Shown in pieces: positions 53,622-61,419 of a DNA stretch of 64,000 nt (position 1 is its first letter; the number at the start of each line of letters is the position of its first letter). The stretch comes from Streptomyces sp. NBC_01283 (GTDB taxonomy: Bacteria; Actinomycetota; Actinomycetes; Streptomycetales; Streptomycetaceae), in the NCBI RefSeq assembly GCF_041435335.1, contig NZ_CP108430.1, forward strand, positions 8,838,001 to 8,902,000. The letters are read 5' to 3'. The position numbers and the translations under genes are program-made. The notes beneath the pieces were generated by a model that did not search any database, was not told the DNA's origin, and saw only the letters and a program-made list of their open reading frames with translations.

Positions 53622-54464
53622 CTTGCGCCAGCGGGCGTTGGCCCAGGAGAACACCCCGAAGGCCACGAGGCCGACCGCGATGAGCACCAGCAGCCACGGG
53701 CCGACAGGAGTCTCGGTGAAGGAGCGCAGCGTGTCGTCCATGCCCTTGGCCTTGCCGGGCTTGTGCTGGACGGCCGCCGTGACGGCGAAGCCTCCCGCGA
53801 CGGCGAAGACGACGCCACGGGCCACACCGCCGAACACCCCGAGGAAGGTGACCACCTGACGGGTCCGCGCTGACATCTGGGACATCTTCAGGTGCTTCTT
53901 GAACTTGCGGCGGATGGCCCTGACGGCGATATACACACCGGCCCCGGCCACCACGGCACCGGCGATGGCGACGATCCACTGGCCTGTCGGCCAGTCCAGG
54001 ACCTTCGCCGTGACGTCCCGGGAACTCTTGTCCGAGCTGCCGCTGCCGCTGCCCTTGTCTCCGGCGGCGTAGGACAGCACGGAGTACGCGACGAAGCCGT
54101 AGAAGACGGAACGGCCCGCGGCCATCGCCCGCTTGTTCGCCTTTCGGCCGTCGGGCCCGGCCTGACCGAACGCCGCCTCGGACAGCCGCCACAGGGCCAT
54201 GCCCACCAGGGCTACGCCGAGCAGCCAGAGCAGAGCCTCCCCGAAGGGCTTGCCGGCTATCTCGGCGACGGCTCCGCCCCTGTCCGCCTGCTTGCCGCCG
54301 CCGTCCGAGAAGGCGATCCGTAGCGAGAGAGCGCCGATCAGGATGTAGATGATCCCGCGGGCGACGAAGCCCGCACGGGCTCCCGCCGCGACCGCCGTAC
54401 TGTTCGCCGCGCGTCTCGCCTGACCGCGCCCACGTGCCGCTGCCGTTCCTTTAATCATTAACAC
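53616..54464 (-). CDS. DUF1206 membrane protein
   Basis: The 282-residue protein (GTG 54464, or ATG 54458) is built of three repeats of a two-helix unit, each opening with an R-G-I/V-(I/V)Y-type segment: ARAGFVARGIIYILIGALSL, KRAMAAGRSVFYGFVAYSVL and LGVFGGVARGVVFAVAGGFA. This is the DUF1206 triple-repeat architecture with six helices. Function unknown. The gene converges on the lipid kinase gene with 25 bp between the stops. Confidence 0.9.
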   Translation of the reverse strand: MLMIKGTAAARGRGQARRAANSTAVAAGARAGFVARGIIYILIGALSLRIAFSDGGGKQADRGGAVAEIAGKPFGEALLWLLGVALVGMALWRLSEAAFGQAGPDGRKANKRAMAAGRSVFYGFVAYSVLSYAAGDKGSGSGSSDKSSRDVTAKVLDWPTGQWIVAIAGAVVAGAGVYIAVRAIRRKFKKHLKMSQMSARTRQVVTFLGVFGGVARGVVFAVAGGFAVTAAVQHKPGKAKGMDDTLRSFTETPVGPWLLVLIAVGLVAFGVFSWANARWRKV

Positions 54465-54798
54465 CCAGTGCCCCCAGCGGAGGAATCGACGCCTGTCGGG
54501 ATCGTGTCAGGACCCACCGAGACCGTGCAGCAGGATGTGGACGACGACATCGGTCGCTTGTCCGGGACTCAGTTCGGGCATCTGGCGTGACACCAGGTGC
54601 ATGAGGTGCGGGAGCAGCGTTCGCCCACCCGTCGGGCTGGTCCCGGCGCAGGAGACCTCCATCGGTGGCCGTGAGAGGCGTCGTCACCGCCTTGACGGGT
54701 GACGGGCTCTGGGTGCAGGCTGAGAGCCGCTACGAGTGGCGGCGGGGTTCGATGAGGTTCGCCGTCCACGCGCACGATCGACGAAGTGGAGATCGGCC
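54465..54798. other. 334-bp intergenic region with a possible regulator stub
   Basis: Apart from the short minus-strand frame at 54507-54662 nothing coding is seen. The region should contain the promoters of DUF1206 (AT-rich TTTAATCATTAAC at 54450-54462 is just at its start) and of the small gene at 54799. Confidence 0.45.
54507..54662 (-). pseudogene. 51-codon frame resembling the C-terminus of a TetR regulator
   Basis: From an ATG at 54662 the frame reads MEVSCAGTSPTGGRTLLPHL then MHLVSRQMPELSPGQATDVV and ends HILLHGLGGS. The last 35 residues have the helical character of a TetR ligand-domain tail. There is no DNA-binding domain. Either a decayed regulator or a chance frame. Confidence 0.35.
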
Positions 54799-54993
54799 AT
54801 GAAGAAGGAACTCACCGGTGATGCCGCCACGGCGGCGCGGCACGAGCGCTACGGCCGACTTCCCGAGCGCATCGTCTTCGACGACATGACCGAAGAGGTG
54901 AAGGCCGGGCGGAGCGGCGGGGACAACGGTTCGTACAACCCCGAGGGCTCATGGAAGTACTACTCGTGCCTGGCCCTCGACATGGGGCTGTAG
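54799..54993 (+). CDS. 64-residue conserved small protein
   Basis: The ATG at 54799 follows GGAGATCG. The peptide starts MKKELTGDAATAARHERYGR, has an acidic middle (FDDMTEEVKAG) and ends NPEGSWKYYSCLALDMGL with one Cys. Such small proteins occur in several Streptomyces genomes, in my memory always uncharacterised. The charged first half and aromatic/Cys tail resemble a precursor-peptide layout, but no modifying enzyme is encoded nearby. It precedes the CMD-like gene by about 105 bp. Confidence 0.6.
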   Translation: MKKELTGDAATAARHERYGRLPERIVFDDMTEEVKAGRSGGDNGSYNPEGSWKYYSCLALDMGL

Positions 54994-55099
54994 AAGCGCG
55001 CGGACATCGCGCCGCCTCTTGGCGTCCAGCGGTCACATTCCTTCGTCGCCATCCGTCAGGGCAGTGAAAGCGATACACACTTGCGCTGAGGAGACAGTG

Positions 55100-55606
55100 A
55101 TGGAAGCACGTTTGATCACGGCCGAGGTTCCGATGGCCCCGCGGATGGCCGACGACCCCGCCGAGCTCGTCCCCGAGCTTGCGGCGGTTTCGGCGGCGCT
55201 GTTCAAGGTCACCGGAAACGGCTCGATACCGCGCTCCACGATCAGCCTGATCCAGCTGCGCGCCGGGCAGATCGTCGGCAGCACCTATCTGACCGTTCTG
55301 CACACGGGCTTCCTGCGCAAGGCGGGGGAGTCGGAGGAGCGCATCACGTCGGTGGCGTCCTGGCAGGACTCGCCGTACTTCACCGTTGCCGAGCGGGCCG
55401 CGCTGGCGCTCGTGGAGGCCGTGCTCACGCCGTCCGCGGACGGGGAGCGGGTGTCCGACGAGCTGTACGCCCAGGCGGCCGAGGTCTATGAGCCCCAGGC
55501 GCTTGCCACGCTCATGTTCGCGATCGGCCAGGTCAACTTCTTCATCGCCGTGGCGCTCATCGCCAAGCCGGTGCCCGGCCGGTCGTTCACCGATCCCTGG
55601 AACTGA
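55100..55606 (+). CDS. CMD/AhpD-fold protein lacking the redox cysteines
   Basis: The ATG at 55100 follows GAGGAGACAG. The 168-residue protein has the AhpD-like helical core, but the position of the usual NGCxYCxxxH motif reads VGSTYLTVLH (about 58-67): the spacing and final His are kept, both Cys are replaced. The downstream helices (RITSVASWQDSPYFTVAERA) are typical. It therefore cannot work as a CxxC alkylhydroperoxidase. It may be a structural paralogue with another function. A terminator hairpin follows at 55634-55672. Confidence 0.85.
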   Translation: MEARLITAEVPMAPRMADDPAELVPELAAVSAALFKVTGNGSIPRSTISLIQLRAGQIVGSTYLTVLHTGFLRKAGESEERITSVASWQDSPYFTVAERAALALVEAVLTPSADGERVSDELYAQAAEVYEPQALATLMFAIGQVNFFIAVALIAKPVPGRSFTDPWN

Positions 55607-55633
55607 CGCCTTCGACGGTACTGCCCCAACCCG

Positions 55634-55672
55634 GCCGTCCGGATCCCACACGCACTGCGGGGCCCGGACGGC
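55634..55672 (+). terminator. Terminator hairpin after the CMD-like gene
   Basis: GCCGTCCGG (55634-55642) pairs with CCGGACGGC (55664-55672), followed by TTTGG. Confidence 0.65.
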
Positions 55673-55717
55673 TTTGGCGCGTGAGGGCGCCACGGGCGTA
55701 CGCGTCGCCCGGAGCGG

Positions 55718-55963
55718 TCACAGCGGTGAGAGCGTTCCGGCGGACACCACCGCCAGCCCCTCCGGGCAACCGCCTCTGCCCTGCCGCCTCCTGACGGACC
55801 GCGCGGGCTCTCCCAGCGTCATGGCGTGAGCGTTGACCACAGGTGCGTTGCGTCGGGCCGCCCAGTCCCGGGTGGGCACGTCGAAGGACACGTCGATACC
55901 GGATCCGGCCAGTGCCCCGCCGCTGATGAGCTTCTTGAGGACCTCGTCCACCTCATGGATCAC
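55718..55963 (-). pseudogene. Truncated DUF4255 (Pvc16-like) gene of an extracellular contractile injection system
   Basis: A GTG at 55963, with GGGAG eight bases upstream, begins MIHEVDEVLKKLISGGALAG and continues with VSFDVPTRDWAARRNAPVVN, the N-terminal block of the DUF4255/Pvc16 family that caps or terminates eCIS tubes. Intact members continue with a YLYDIRED-type strand and about 150 more residues. Here the sequence after NAPVVN (AHAMTLGEPARSVRRRQ) no longer matches and stops at 55718. The gene is a deletion remnant; the other eCIS genes are absent from this site. Confidence 0.68.
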
Positions 55964-56116
55964 TCGCAGGCTCCCACGTGCCGATCCCTTCCGTGCCGCC
56001 CGGTCGCGGCCCTGGCATCGATCGTGCGCCCCGCGCCGACCGGAACGCAGGCACGACAGGGATGACGACGGGGCAGCGCTGTGTGCCTCAAGGGGCCGAC
56101 CGCGGAGCCCGTCCGG

Positions 56117-56782
56117 TCAGATGTAGCCCTCGCGCAGGGCGTGCGCCACCACGTGCGCCCGGTTGCGCAGGTGCAGTCGTGTGGTCAGGCCGTGCATCAC
56201 GTTCTTGACGGTACGTTCGGAGTACGACAGCTTCAGGGCGATCTCCGCGGTGTCGAACCCCTCGGCCACCAGCCGTACGACGTCCACCTCGCGCTTGGTG
56301 AAGCTGAGGAAGCCTCCCGGCAGATCGGTGCTTCCCCGGTTGAGGCGCCCCACCTGGCCGATGAGCTGGCCCAACAGGTCCGCGGGCAGGTCGCCCCCGC
56401 CCTCGGCGGTCGTCAGGACCGCCTGCACCAGACGCCTCGCGGTTGCCTCGCGGCGCCAGACGATGGCTCCGACACCGCACTCGATGACATCCAGGAGCTC
56501 GTGTTCCCGGATCGTCCCCGCGACGAGTACCGCTCGCGTGCTGTCGCTGCGCACGGCTCGTCGCAGCCGGGTGAGCGCCGCTTCGTCGAGGGTGTCCTCG
56601 ACGAGCAGGGCGACCGTGGCGGGGCCCGACTCCAGGTTCAGGTCGACCTCCGGATGGCGGCGCAGCTGGCTGAGGACTCCCTCGCGGCTGATCGGGTCGG
56701 GGGCGGTGACGGCGACTCGTACCCGGTTCGGCTTCGGTACGGAGATCGCTAAGGCCGAGGAGGCCGGGGGCGGGCTGGACAA
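56117..56782 (-). CDS. LuxR/NarL-type regulator with a TTA codon
   Basis: The 221-residue protein has a degenerate receiver-like N-terminal domain (VRVAVTAPDPISREGVLSQL; no clear phosphorylatable Asp context) and a C-terminal LuxR HTH, FTKREVDVVRLVAEGFDTAE then RTVKNVMHGLTTRLHLRNRA. The best start is TTG at 56782; codon 11 is then TTA (56750-56752), which would place translation under bldA tRNA control. It lies beside the truncated DUF4255 gene and transcribes toward it, the place where eCIS loci carry such regulators. Confidence 0.83.
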   Translation of the reverse strand: MSSPPPASSALAISVPKPNRVRVAVTAPDPISREGVLSQLRRHPEVDLNLESGPATVALLVEDTLDEAALTRLRRAVRSDSTRAVLVAGTIREHELLDVIECGVGAIVWRREATARRLVQAVLTTAEGGGDLPADLLGQLIGQVGRLNRGSTDLPGGFLSFTKREVDVVRLVAEGFDTAEIALKLSYSERTVKNVMHGLTTRLHLRNRAHVVAHALREGYI

Positions 56783-56908
56783 GCGCGTTTCCTTACTTCT
56801 GGGACCGGGTGACTTCTGGGACCCGGTGTTGCGTGTCTCGCGCAGTGCCGGGCGCCGCTCTCGCGGAGAAACCGGGCGCCGTCCAGGACGGGCGGCGCCC
56901 GGTGGGGG

Positions 56909-57655
56909 TCAGGAGCAGTTCTTGTAAAAGTGCTTCCAGCCGTCGCTGGGCATGGCCGGCGGCTCGGCCGGGGTCCCGGTCTCGCCGTACTTCTGCTGCT
57001 GGTCGCTGTCGTACGCACCCGAGCCCTTGCCCGGCACGGACAGGCGTACGCCGCGCTCCCACACCCCGTCACCGGCGTTGCTGAGGATCGCGAGGTCGGG
57101 GTACGCGTCGTCCCCGTAGTTGGCGATCCGCAGCTGCTTGCCCTCACGGGCGTCGCCGATGTCGGAGTGCCGGGCCTGGGCGGAGCCCAGGTTCGCCCGC
57201 TTGAGCGGGCCGGGGCGGAACTCCGCGATGCGGGCCGTCGCGGGGTCGTCCACGCCGGACGGCTTGACGACGTTGACGACGATGTCCAGGGTGCCGTCGT
57301 TCTGGAAGTCGGCGACCGCGGCGGTGGCGACCTCACCGGTCCTCGCGCCCAGGAGCTTGGCGACGGTCTGCTTCTGGCCGAACGAGCCGTCAGCCTTCCC
57401 CCACTGGACCGTCATCTTGGTGCCGGTGTGCCCGGGGTTCGCGATCCTGTCCCGGTTGCCGTCGCCGTCGAGGTCGCCGACCAGGGTCGTGGCGTCGGCC
57501 AGACATGGGGCCGCCGCGTTGGCGGACTCGCCGGACCGTCCCGCGCCGCCGGAAGCGGACGACCCGGCCGCACTGGCCTGGTAGCCCGCGACAGTCAGGG
57601 TCAGGGCGACAGCCGCGATCGGCGCGGCGATCAGACGTGAGCGCTTGTGAAGCAT
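56909..57655 (-). CDS. Secreted FG-GAP/VCBS repeat protein
   Basis: The ATG at 57655 follows AGGAG. The 248-residue protein has a signal peptide (MLHKRSRLIAAPIAAVALTL, cleaved near ASA) and beta-propeller-type repeats with calcium-binding loops: DLDGDGNRDRIAN at about 64-76 and DFQNDGTLDIVVNVV, and later NYGDDAYPDLAILSN. Such FG-GAP proteins bind calcium and sometimes glycans or integrin-like partners. Role unknown. It lies between the LuxR gene and the broken toxin-like gene. Confidence 0.82.
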   Translation of the reverse strand: MLHKRSRLIAAPIAAVALTLTVAGYQASAAGSSASGGAGRSGESANAAAPCLADATTLVGDLDGDGNRDRIANPGHTGTKMTVQWGKADGSFGQKQTVAKLLGARTGEVATAAVADFQNDGTLDIVVNVVKPSGVDDPATARIAEFRPGPLKRANLGSAQARHSDIGDAREGKQLRIANYGDDAYPDLAILSNAGDGVWERGVRLSVPGKGSGAYDSDQQQKYGETGTPAEPPAMPSDGWKHFYKNCS

Positions 57656-58076
57656 GTGCGAACTCCTCATGTTGTTGCTTCTGAGCCGTGCTCGCCAAGC
57701 GGGCGCCCTGCCGTGCACCACTGCGTTCGAGTGCCGTACAACTGCCACTGCGGGGCGTGCGTGGATCTCCCGGACGAGCACGATTGAAGCGTGTGGGGCG
57801 ATACGTCCACATGGCCAGGAAATGCGGACACTTCGGGACGATGGAACGCTGGAACAACCCCTGACCTGCGGAAACGTAGGGCGCCTGGAACGGGGGGCTG
57901 GAACGTCCGCGCCCCTCGGGACGAGTCGCGATCCGGGTGGCGGGGACGCATCCCGCCCGGCGATGTGCCCTTTACGCCCCGGGGTCTGCCTCCGCCGCCG
58001 CCCGTACCGCTCTTTCGCGGACCGAAGCGCCGAATCACGGTGGAGACCGAGTGACCGGACCACCGACGGAGTCGTC
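57656..58076. other. 421-bp divergent region with TGGAAC repeats
   Basis: No gene is supported. TGGAAC occurs at 57842-57847, 57850-57855, 57886-57891 and 57899-57904. GGAAC is the -35 element of SigE-like ECF sigma factors in Streptomyces, so one copy could be part of a cell-envelope-stress promoter; no clear -10 partner was assigned. Confidence 0.45.
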
Positions 58077-59346
58077 ATGCGCAGTAACGAGGAGAAGCCC
58101 GCGGGGCACGCGGACGACGCGCCGCGCCCCGCGTAGGCCCGCCGCACGGCGGTGCAGCGGATGACGAGCAGGGCGTGGCCGGTGCAGCGCATCACTCAGG
58201 AGGAACTGCACCGCCACCCCGCCGGACCGGCACTGCTCGTCCGAGGGCCCCGCGACTCGAAGAAGAAGGAACGGACACCCAACCAGGTCACCGAGAAGGA
58301 GGACTGGGACCTGATCGAGAAAGAGGCGGAGGGCCACCCGGTCTTCGAGCGCGACCGAAAGAAGCAGCGCCTGTCGATCCTCGAAGATCCGCAGAGCCCT
58401 CAACGAGCAGAACCCCGAACTCCGTAACGCCCTGTCCGCGGCCGGGCTGCACGAACAGTACGGGCAGCCCGGTCAGGTGCAGCACAACGAGATCCTGGAG
58501 AGCATGGGGCACAGGGACGGGCAGACGGCTCGCTAGTGGCGCGGGCAGGAGGACCGGGACCGCCAACTGTCCGCCGATGCGGCCGCGTTGGGCCGGGCCC
58601 ACGAAGCGGACGGCAGCGATCCGGGCTTCGCCGGCCGGGTCGACACCAAGCTCGCTGCCGTCGAGAGCATGATCGAGGGGGTGGAGGGTCTGCTCGCGGA
58701 GCACGACGGGGTCATCGTGGGCGGCGAGCACAACCGCAACCCGGTCTGGAGCTTCCTGATCACCAACCTGGCCGGGCTCAAGGCGAAGGGAGTGACGACC
58801 GTGTACCTGGAGACGCTGCGGGACGACTCCCACCAGGCGGACGTCGACAAGTACCTGAGCACGGGGGAGATGTCCGCGGCGCTGGGCCAGTTCACCGAGA
58901 GATACGACAGCATCAGGGATCTGAACCCCGGCCTGTCGGCCTTTCTGGAGGCCGCCCGCACCCGCCGTGTCCGCGTCCGGGGCATCGACGGCAGGCCGGC
59001 GCGGCTCCGCGGCCCGTTGCAGGACAAGCACCACCGCAGGGCGGCGGCCATGAACACGTACGCCGAGCAGGTCGTGACGGGCGACCGCGCCCGCCAGGCG
59101 GCGGCGGGCCGGGAGCCGGGTAAGTACGTGATGGAGCTGGGGGCCGCCCACGCCACCGCGCACCGAAGCCGCGACGGCGGCCCGGTCCACGCCGACGACA
59201 GCACCCTCCCGGGCCTCTTCCCCGGCATGTCCGAGCTGCTGAACGTCCCGGCCGTGGAGTTCGCAGAGGGCGGCGACCCGCCGCGCCCGGCGCTGCGACG
59301 GATCCGCCCCACCGCGCCCCCGCGGCAGAGGGACACCGGCGTGTGA
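58077..59346 (+). pseudogene. Broken eCIS-cargo/toxin-like gene with ChaN/TIKI-like domain
   Basis: Translation from ATG 58077 runs MRSNEEKPAGHADDAPRPA, meets TAG at 58134-58136, and continues in the same frame as ARRTAVQRMTSRAWPVQRIT and a Lys-rich stretch to about 58380, where homologous reading shifts frame (KIRRALNEQNPELRNALSAA). A second in-frame TAG lies at 58534-58536. From 58588 to the stop at 59346 the frame is open and carries a domain with GVIVGGEHNRNPVWSFLITN and GVTTVYLETLRDDSHQADVD, the G-E-H-N and E signature of the ChaN/EreA/TIKI-like superfamily used as toxin effector domains. The gene is thus broken at three points; the last 250 residues could still be made from a TTG or GTG start. 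Confidence 0.68.
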
Positions 59347-59490
59347 CACGGCGGTGTCCCTCTGGGAACCCGGGCCGGAGAAGGCGGCCACGACTCCGGG
59401 AGGCGAACGCCCGAGCGACGGGTTGGACATTCCCGGGAGGCGTCTGGCAGGGTCGCCCGTCCGGTGCCCCATGCGGAAGGGAGAGACGCG

Positions 59491-59712
59491 ATGATCGAAG
59501 TGAGCACACGTAGCGTCAAGGAAGCGGCTGCCGCCGAGCAGCTGCGCGCGAACACCTCGACCCTGGACATTCCGAAGGGCTTCGACCTGTGGACGGCCGA
59601 GGAGATCTCGGAGTGGCTCGACCAGGTCGAGGACGACCCGGGAGTGTCCGACGCCGACTTCTACGAGGCACAGCAGGCGGTGCGACGGGTGCTCGGCGAC
59701 GACGGCACCTGA
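59491..59712 (+). CDS. 73-residue acidic small protein
   Basis: The ATG at 59491 follows GGAAGGGAGAG. The peptide (MIEVSTRSVKEAAAAEQLRA then PKGFDLWTAEEISEWLDQVE) is acidic and helical, with no cysteine or membrane segment. I do not recognise a family. Codon bias is normal. It stands between the toxin-like pseudogene and the convergent LysM gene; function unknown. Confidence 0.6.
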   Translation: MIEVSTRSVKEAAAAEQLRANTSTLDIPKGFDLWTAEEISEWLDQVEDDPGVSDADFYEAQQAVRRVLGDDGT

Positions 59713-59893
59713 CGCGGATGCGCGCACGTGGACGGCGGGCGCATGACGGCCGGTCAGGAGCCGGGTTTCCGAGAGCCGGCGGTGCAAGAGCCGGTGATGC
59801 AGGGACCGGTGGTGGATTCGAACGGGCCTGAGCCCCGGACACCTGGGGTGCCGGGGCTCAGGGCGGACGGGACCGGATGCGGTCCAGTACGGC

Positions 59894-60622
59894 TCAGTAC
59901 GGGCCGTTGACGTTGTCGATCGAGCCGTACCGGTCTGCCGCGTAGTTGCAGGCGGCAGTGATGTTGGCGACCGGGTCGAAGCTGTCCGACGACGTGCCGG
60001 GGACGTGGTACGCGTCGAACGTGGGGGCGATGACCTGCAGGAGCCCCTTCGACGGGGTTCCGGCGACGGCGTTGGAGTCCCAGTTGTTTATGGCCAGCGG
60101 GTTGCCGGAGGACTCGCGTATGACGTTGCGGTGGATGCCCTCGTAGGTACCGGGGATGCCGCGCTGGGCCATGATGTCCAGCGATTCCTTGATCCAGCCG
60201 TCGAGGTCGTCGGTGTAGGACTTCGCCGCCGGGGCCACGGCGGGCTTGGCGGTGAGCGTGTCATCGCGCTCGGAGCGGTCCGCTCGCTCGGCGGACGCGG
60301 CCGGGGAGCCGAGGGTGAGCTTGACGCCGGGGTGGATCAGCTTCGGGTCGTTGCCGAGGGCGCTGCGGTTGTCCTCGTACAGCTTCTTCCAGCCGCCGCT
60401 CACGGAGTGCTCCCGGGCGATCTTGGCGAGGGAGTCGCCCGCGGCGACGACGTACGTCTTCGGGGCCGCGGCGGGCTTGGCGGCCGTCCCGGCCGGCGCC
60501 GCGGTGGCGGCGGTGGCGCCGAGCACCGGGAGAACGAGCACGGCCCCGCCGGTTCCCGCGACGGCGAGCCCCCGGCTGAGTGAGCTGGACTTGGGGCGGC
60601 GGTGCTTTCCCTTTGCAGGCAT
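59894..60622 (-). CDS. LysM-domain lytic transglycosylase, secreted
   Basis: The ATG at 60622 follows GGAGAGGAA. The 242-residue protein has a signal peptide (RGLAVAGTGGAVLVLPVLGA, cleaved after about residue 43), a LysM domain at 56-104 (TYVVAAGDSLAKIAREHSVS) for peptidoglycan binding, a linker, and a C-terminal SLT-type transglycosylase domain with the likely catalytic Glu170 in VIRESSGNP and GTPSKGLLQV downstream. It cleaves peptidoglycan, probably during growth or germination. A c-di-AMP riboswitch (60641-60830) precedes it, the control known for Streptomyces rpf-type cell-wall enzymes. Confidence 0.92.
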   Translation of the reverse strand: MPAKGKHRRPKSSSLSRGLAVAGTGGAVLVLPVLGATAATAAPAGTAAKPAAAPKTYVVAAGDSLAKIAREHSVSGGWKKLYEDNRSALGNDPKLIHPGVKLTLGSPAASAERADRSERDDTLTAKPAVAPAAKSYTDDLDGWIKESLDIMAQRGIPGTYEGIHRNVIRESSGNPLAINNWDSNAVAGTPSKGLLQVIAPTFDAYHVPGTSSDSFDPVANITAACNYAADRYGSIDNVNGPY

Positions 60623-60640
60623 GACGAATTCCTCTCCGTC

Positions 60641-60830
60641 GCCTACGAGGTGAGCTGTCGGGTTCGGACGGGAGATGTCCGGTCGCACTGCGCATGCGAC
60701 TTCACCCCGAGCCGTTCCGGAATCCGGATCGGCGGCTTACCTGGGTCCCCCGCTCCTGCCGAGCGAAAGTGAGTGATGGGAAGGGTTTCCGGACAGCGGC
60801 AGGATTCGGCGTTCCATCCGGATTGACGGT
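60641..60830 (-). promoter_or_regulatory. c-di-AMP (ydaO/yuaA-type) riboswitch
   Basis: On the minus strand, the leader of the LysM gene contains the conserved blocks of the Streptomyces ydaO element in order: AATCCGGATGGAACGCCGAA, TCCTGCCGC, GGGGGACCCAGGTAAGCC, GGGGTGAAGTCGC, GACCGGACAT, CCCGTCCGAACCCGACAGCT and GTAGGCG. It ends about 20 nt before the start codon. The aptamer binds c-di-AMP and generally lowers expression of cell-wall hydrolases when the nucleotide is abundant. Exact outer limits are approximate. Confidence 0.9.
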
Positions 60831-60839
60831 GACGTTAGG

Positions 60840-61419
60840 CGAGAAAGCCCGAACGGAACAAGAGCCGAATTTGCAGAGGGAATGGGTGAGGCCATTATCC
60901 GACGCCCGGAACCCATCACATTCTTTGATCGAAAAGCCCCAACTTTCTTTGCGTGGAGCGGAAGTGCGCTCGACGTCTCTTGAGGCCCCACAACTGCCGA
61001 TGTGACCCATTCCACTGACAGAGGCGCAGGTCGCAGTGCGGATCGGGGGCGTATCGGATCGCGCTATTTCACATAAGAATCGCGCAATGCGGACAGTGGG
61101 CTCGATGCGTCATTAATAATGCGGGAAGGGGTTTTTACTGGGCAAGATGGACATGGTGCGAAGTTCGCTGAGCTGCCGATAAGGGGCATATCGACTTCGA
61201 TGGGCAGCGCGTGCCTGCGATGCGTGCACCTTCGGGGCCCGGAGGGGGCGGTCAGTTCCCGTGCGTGCATTTCCGCTCTCGTCCGCTCTCGTCCGCACTC
61301 GCTCGGCGGGTGTACTTCAACTCGACTGTGCGGCCAGGATTTTGGCATTGCCTGCGGAAGCACTTCAACCGGGCTGAAGAATAGGCGCGGTTGGACATGG
61401 ATACGCCGCTATGGACGGT
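60840..61419. other. 580-bp region with no supported gene
   Basis: The sequence upstream of the riboswitch is clearly less GC-rich (runs such as TCATTAATAATGC at 61110-61122) and lacks the codon bias of real genes. A 118-codon frame at 61119-61475 is judged spurious. It must contain the promoter of the riboswitch transcript. Confidence 0.55.
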
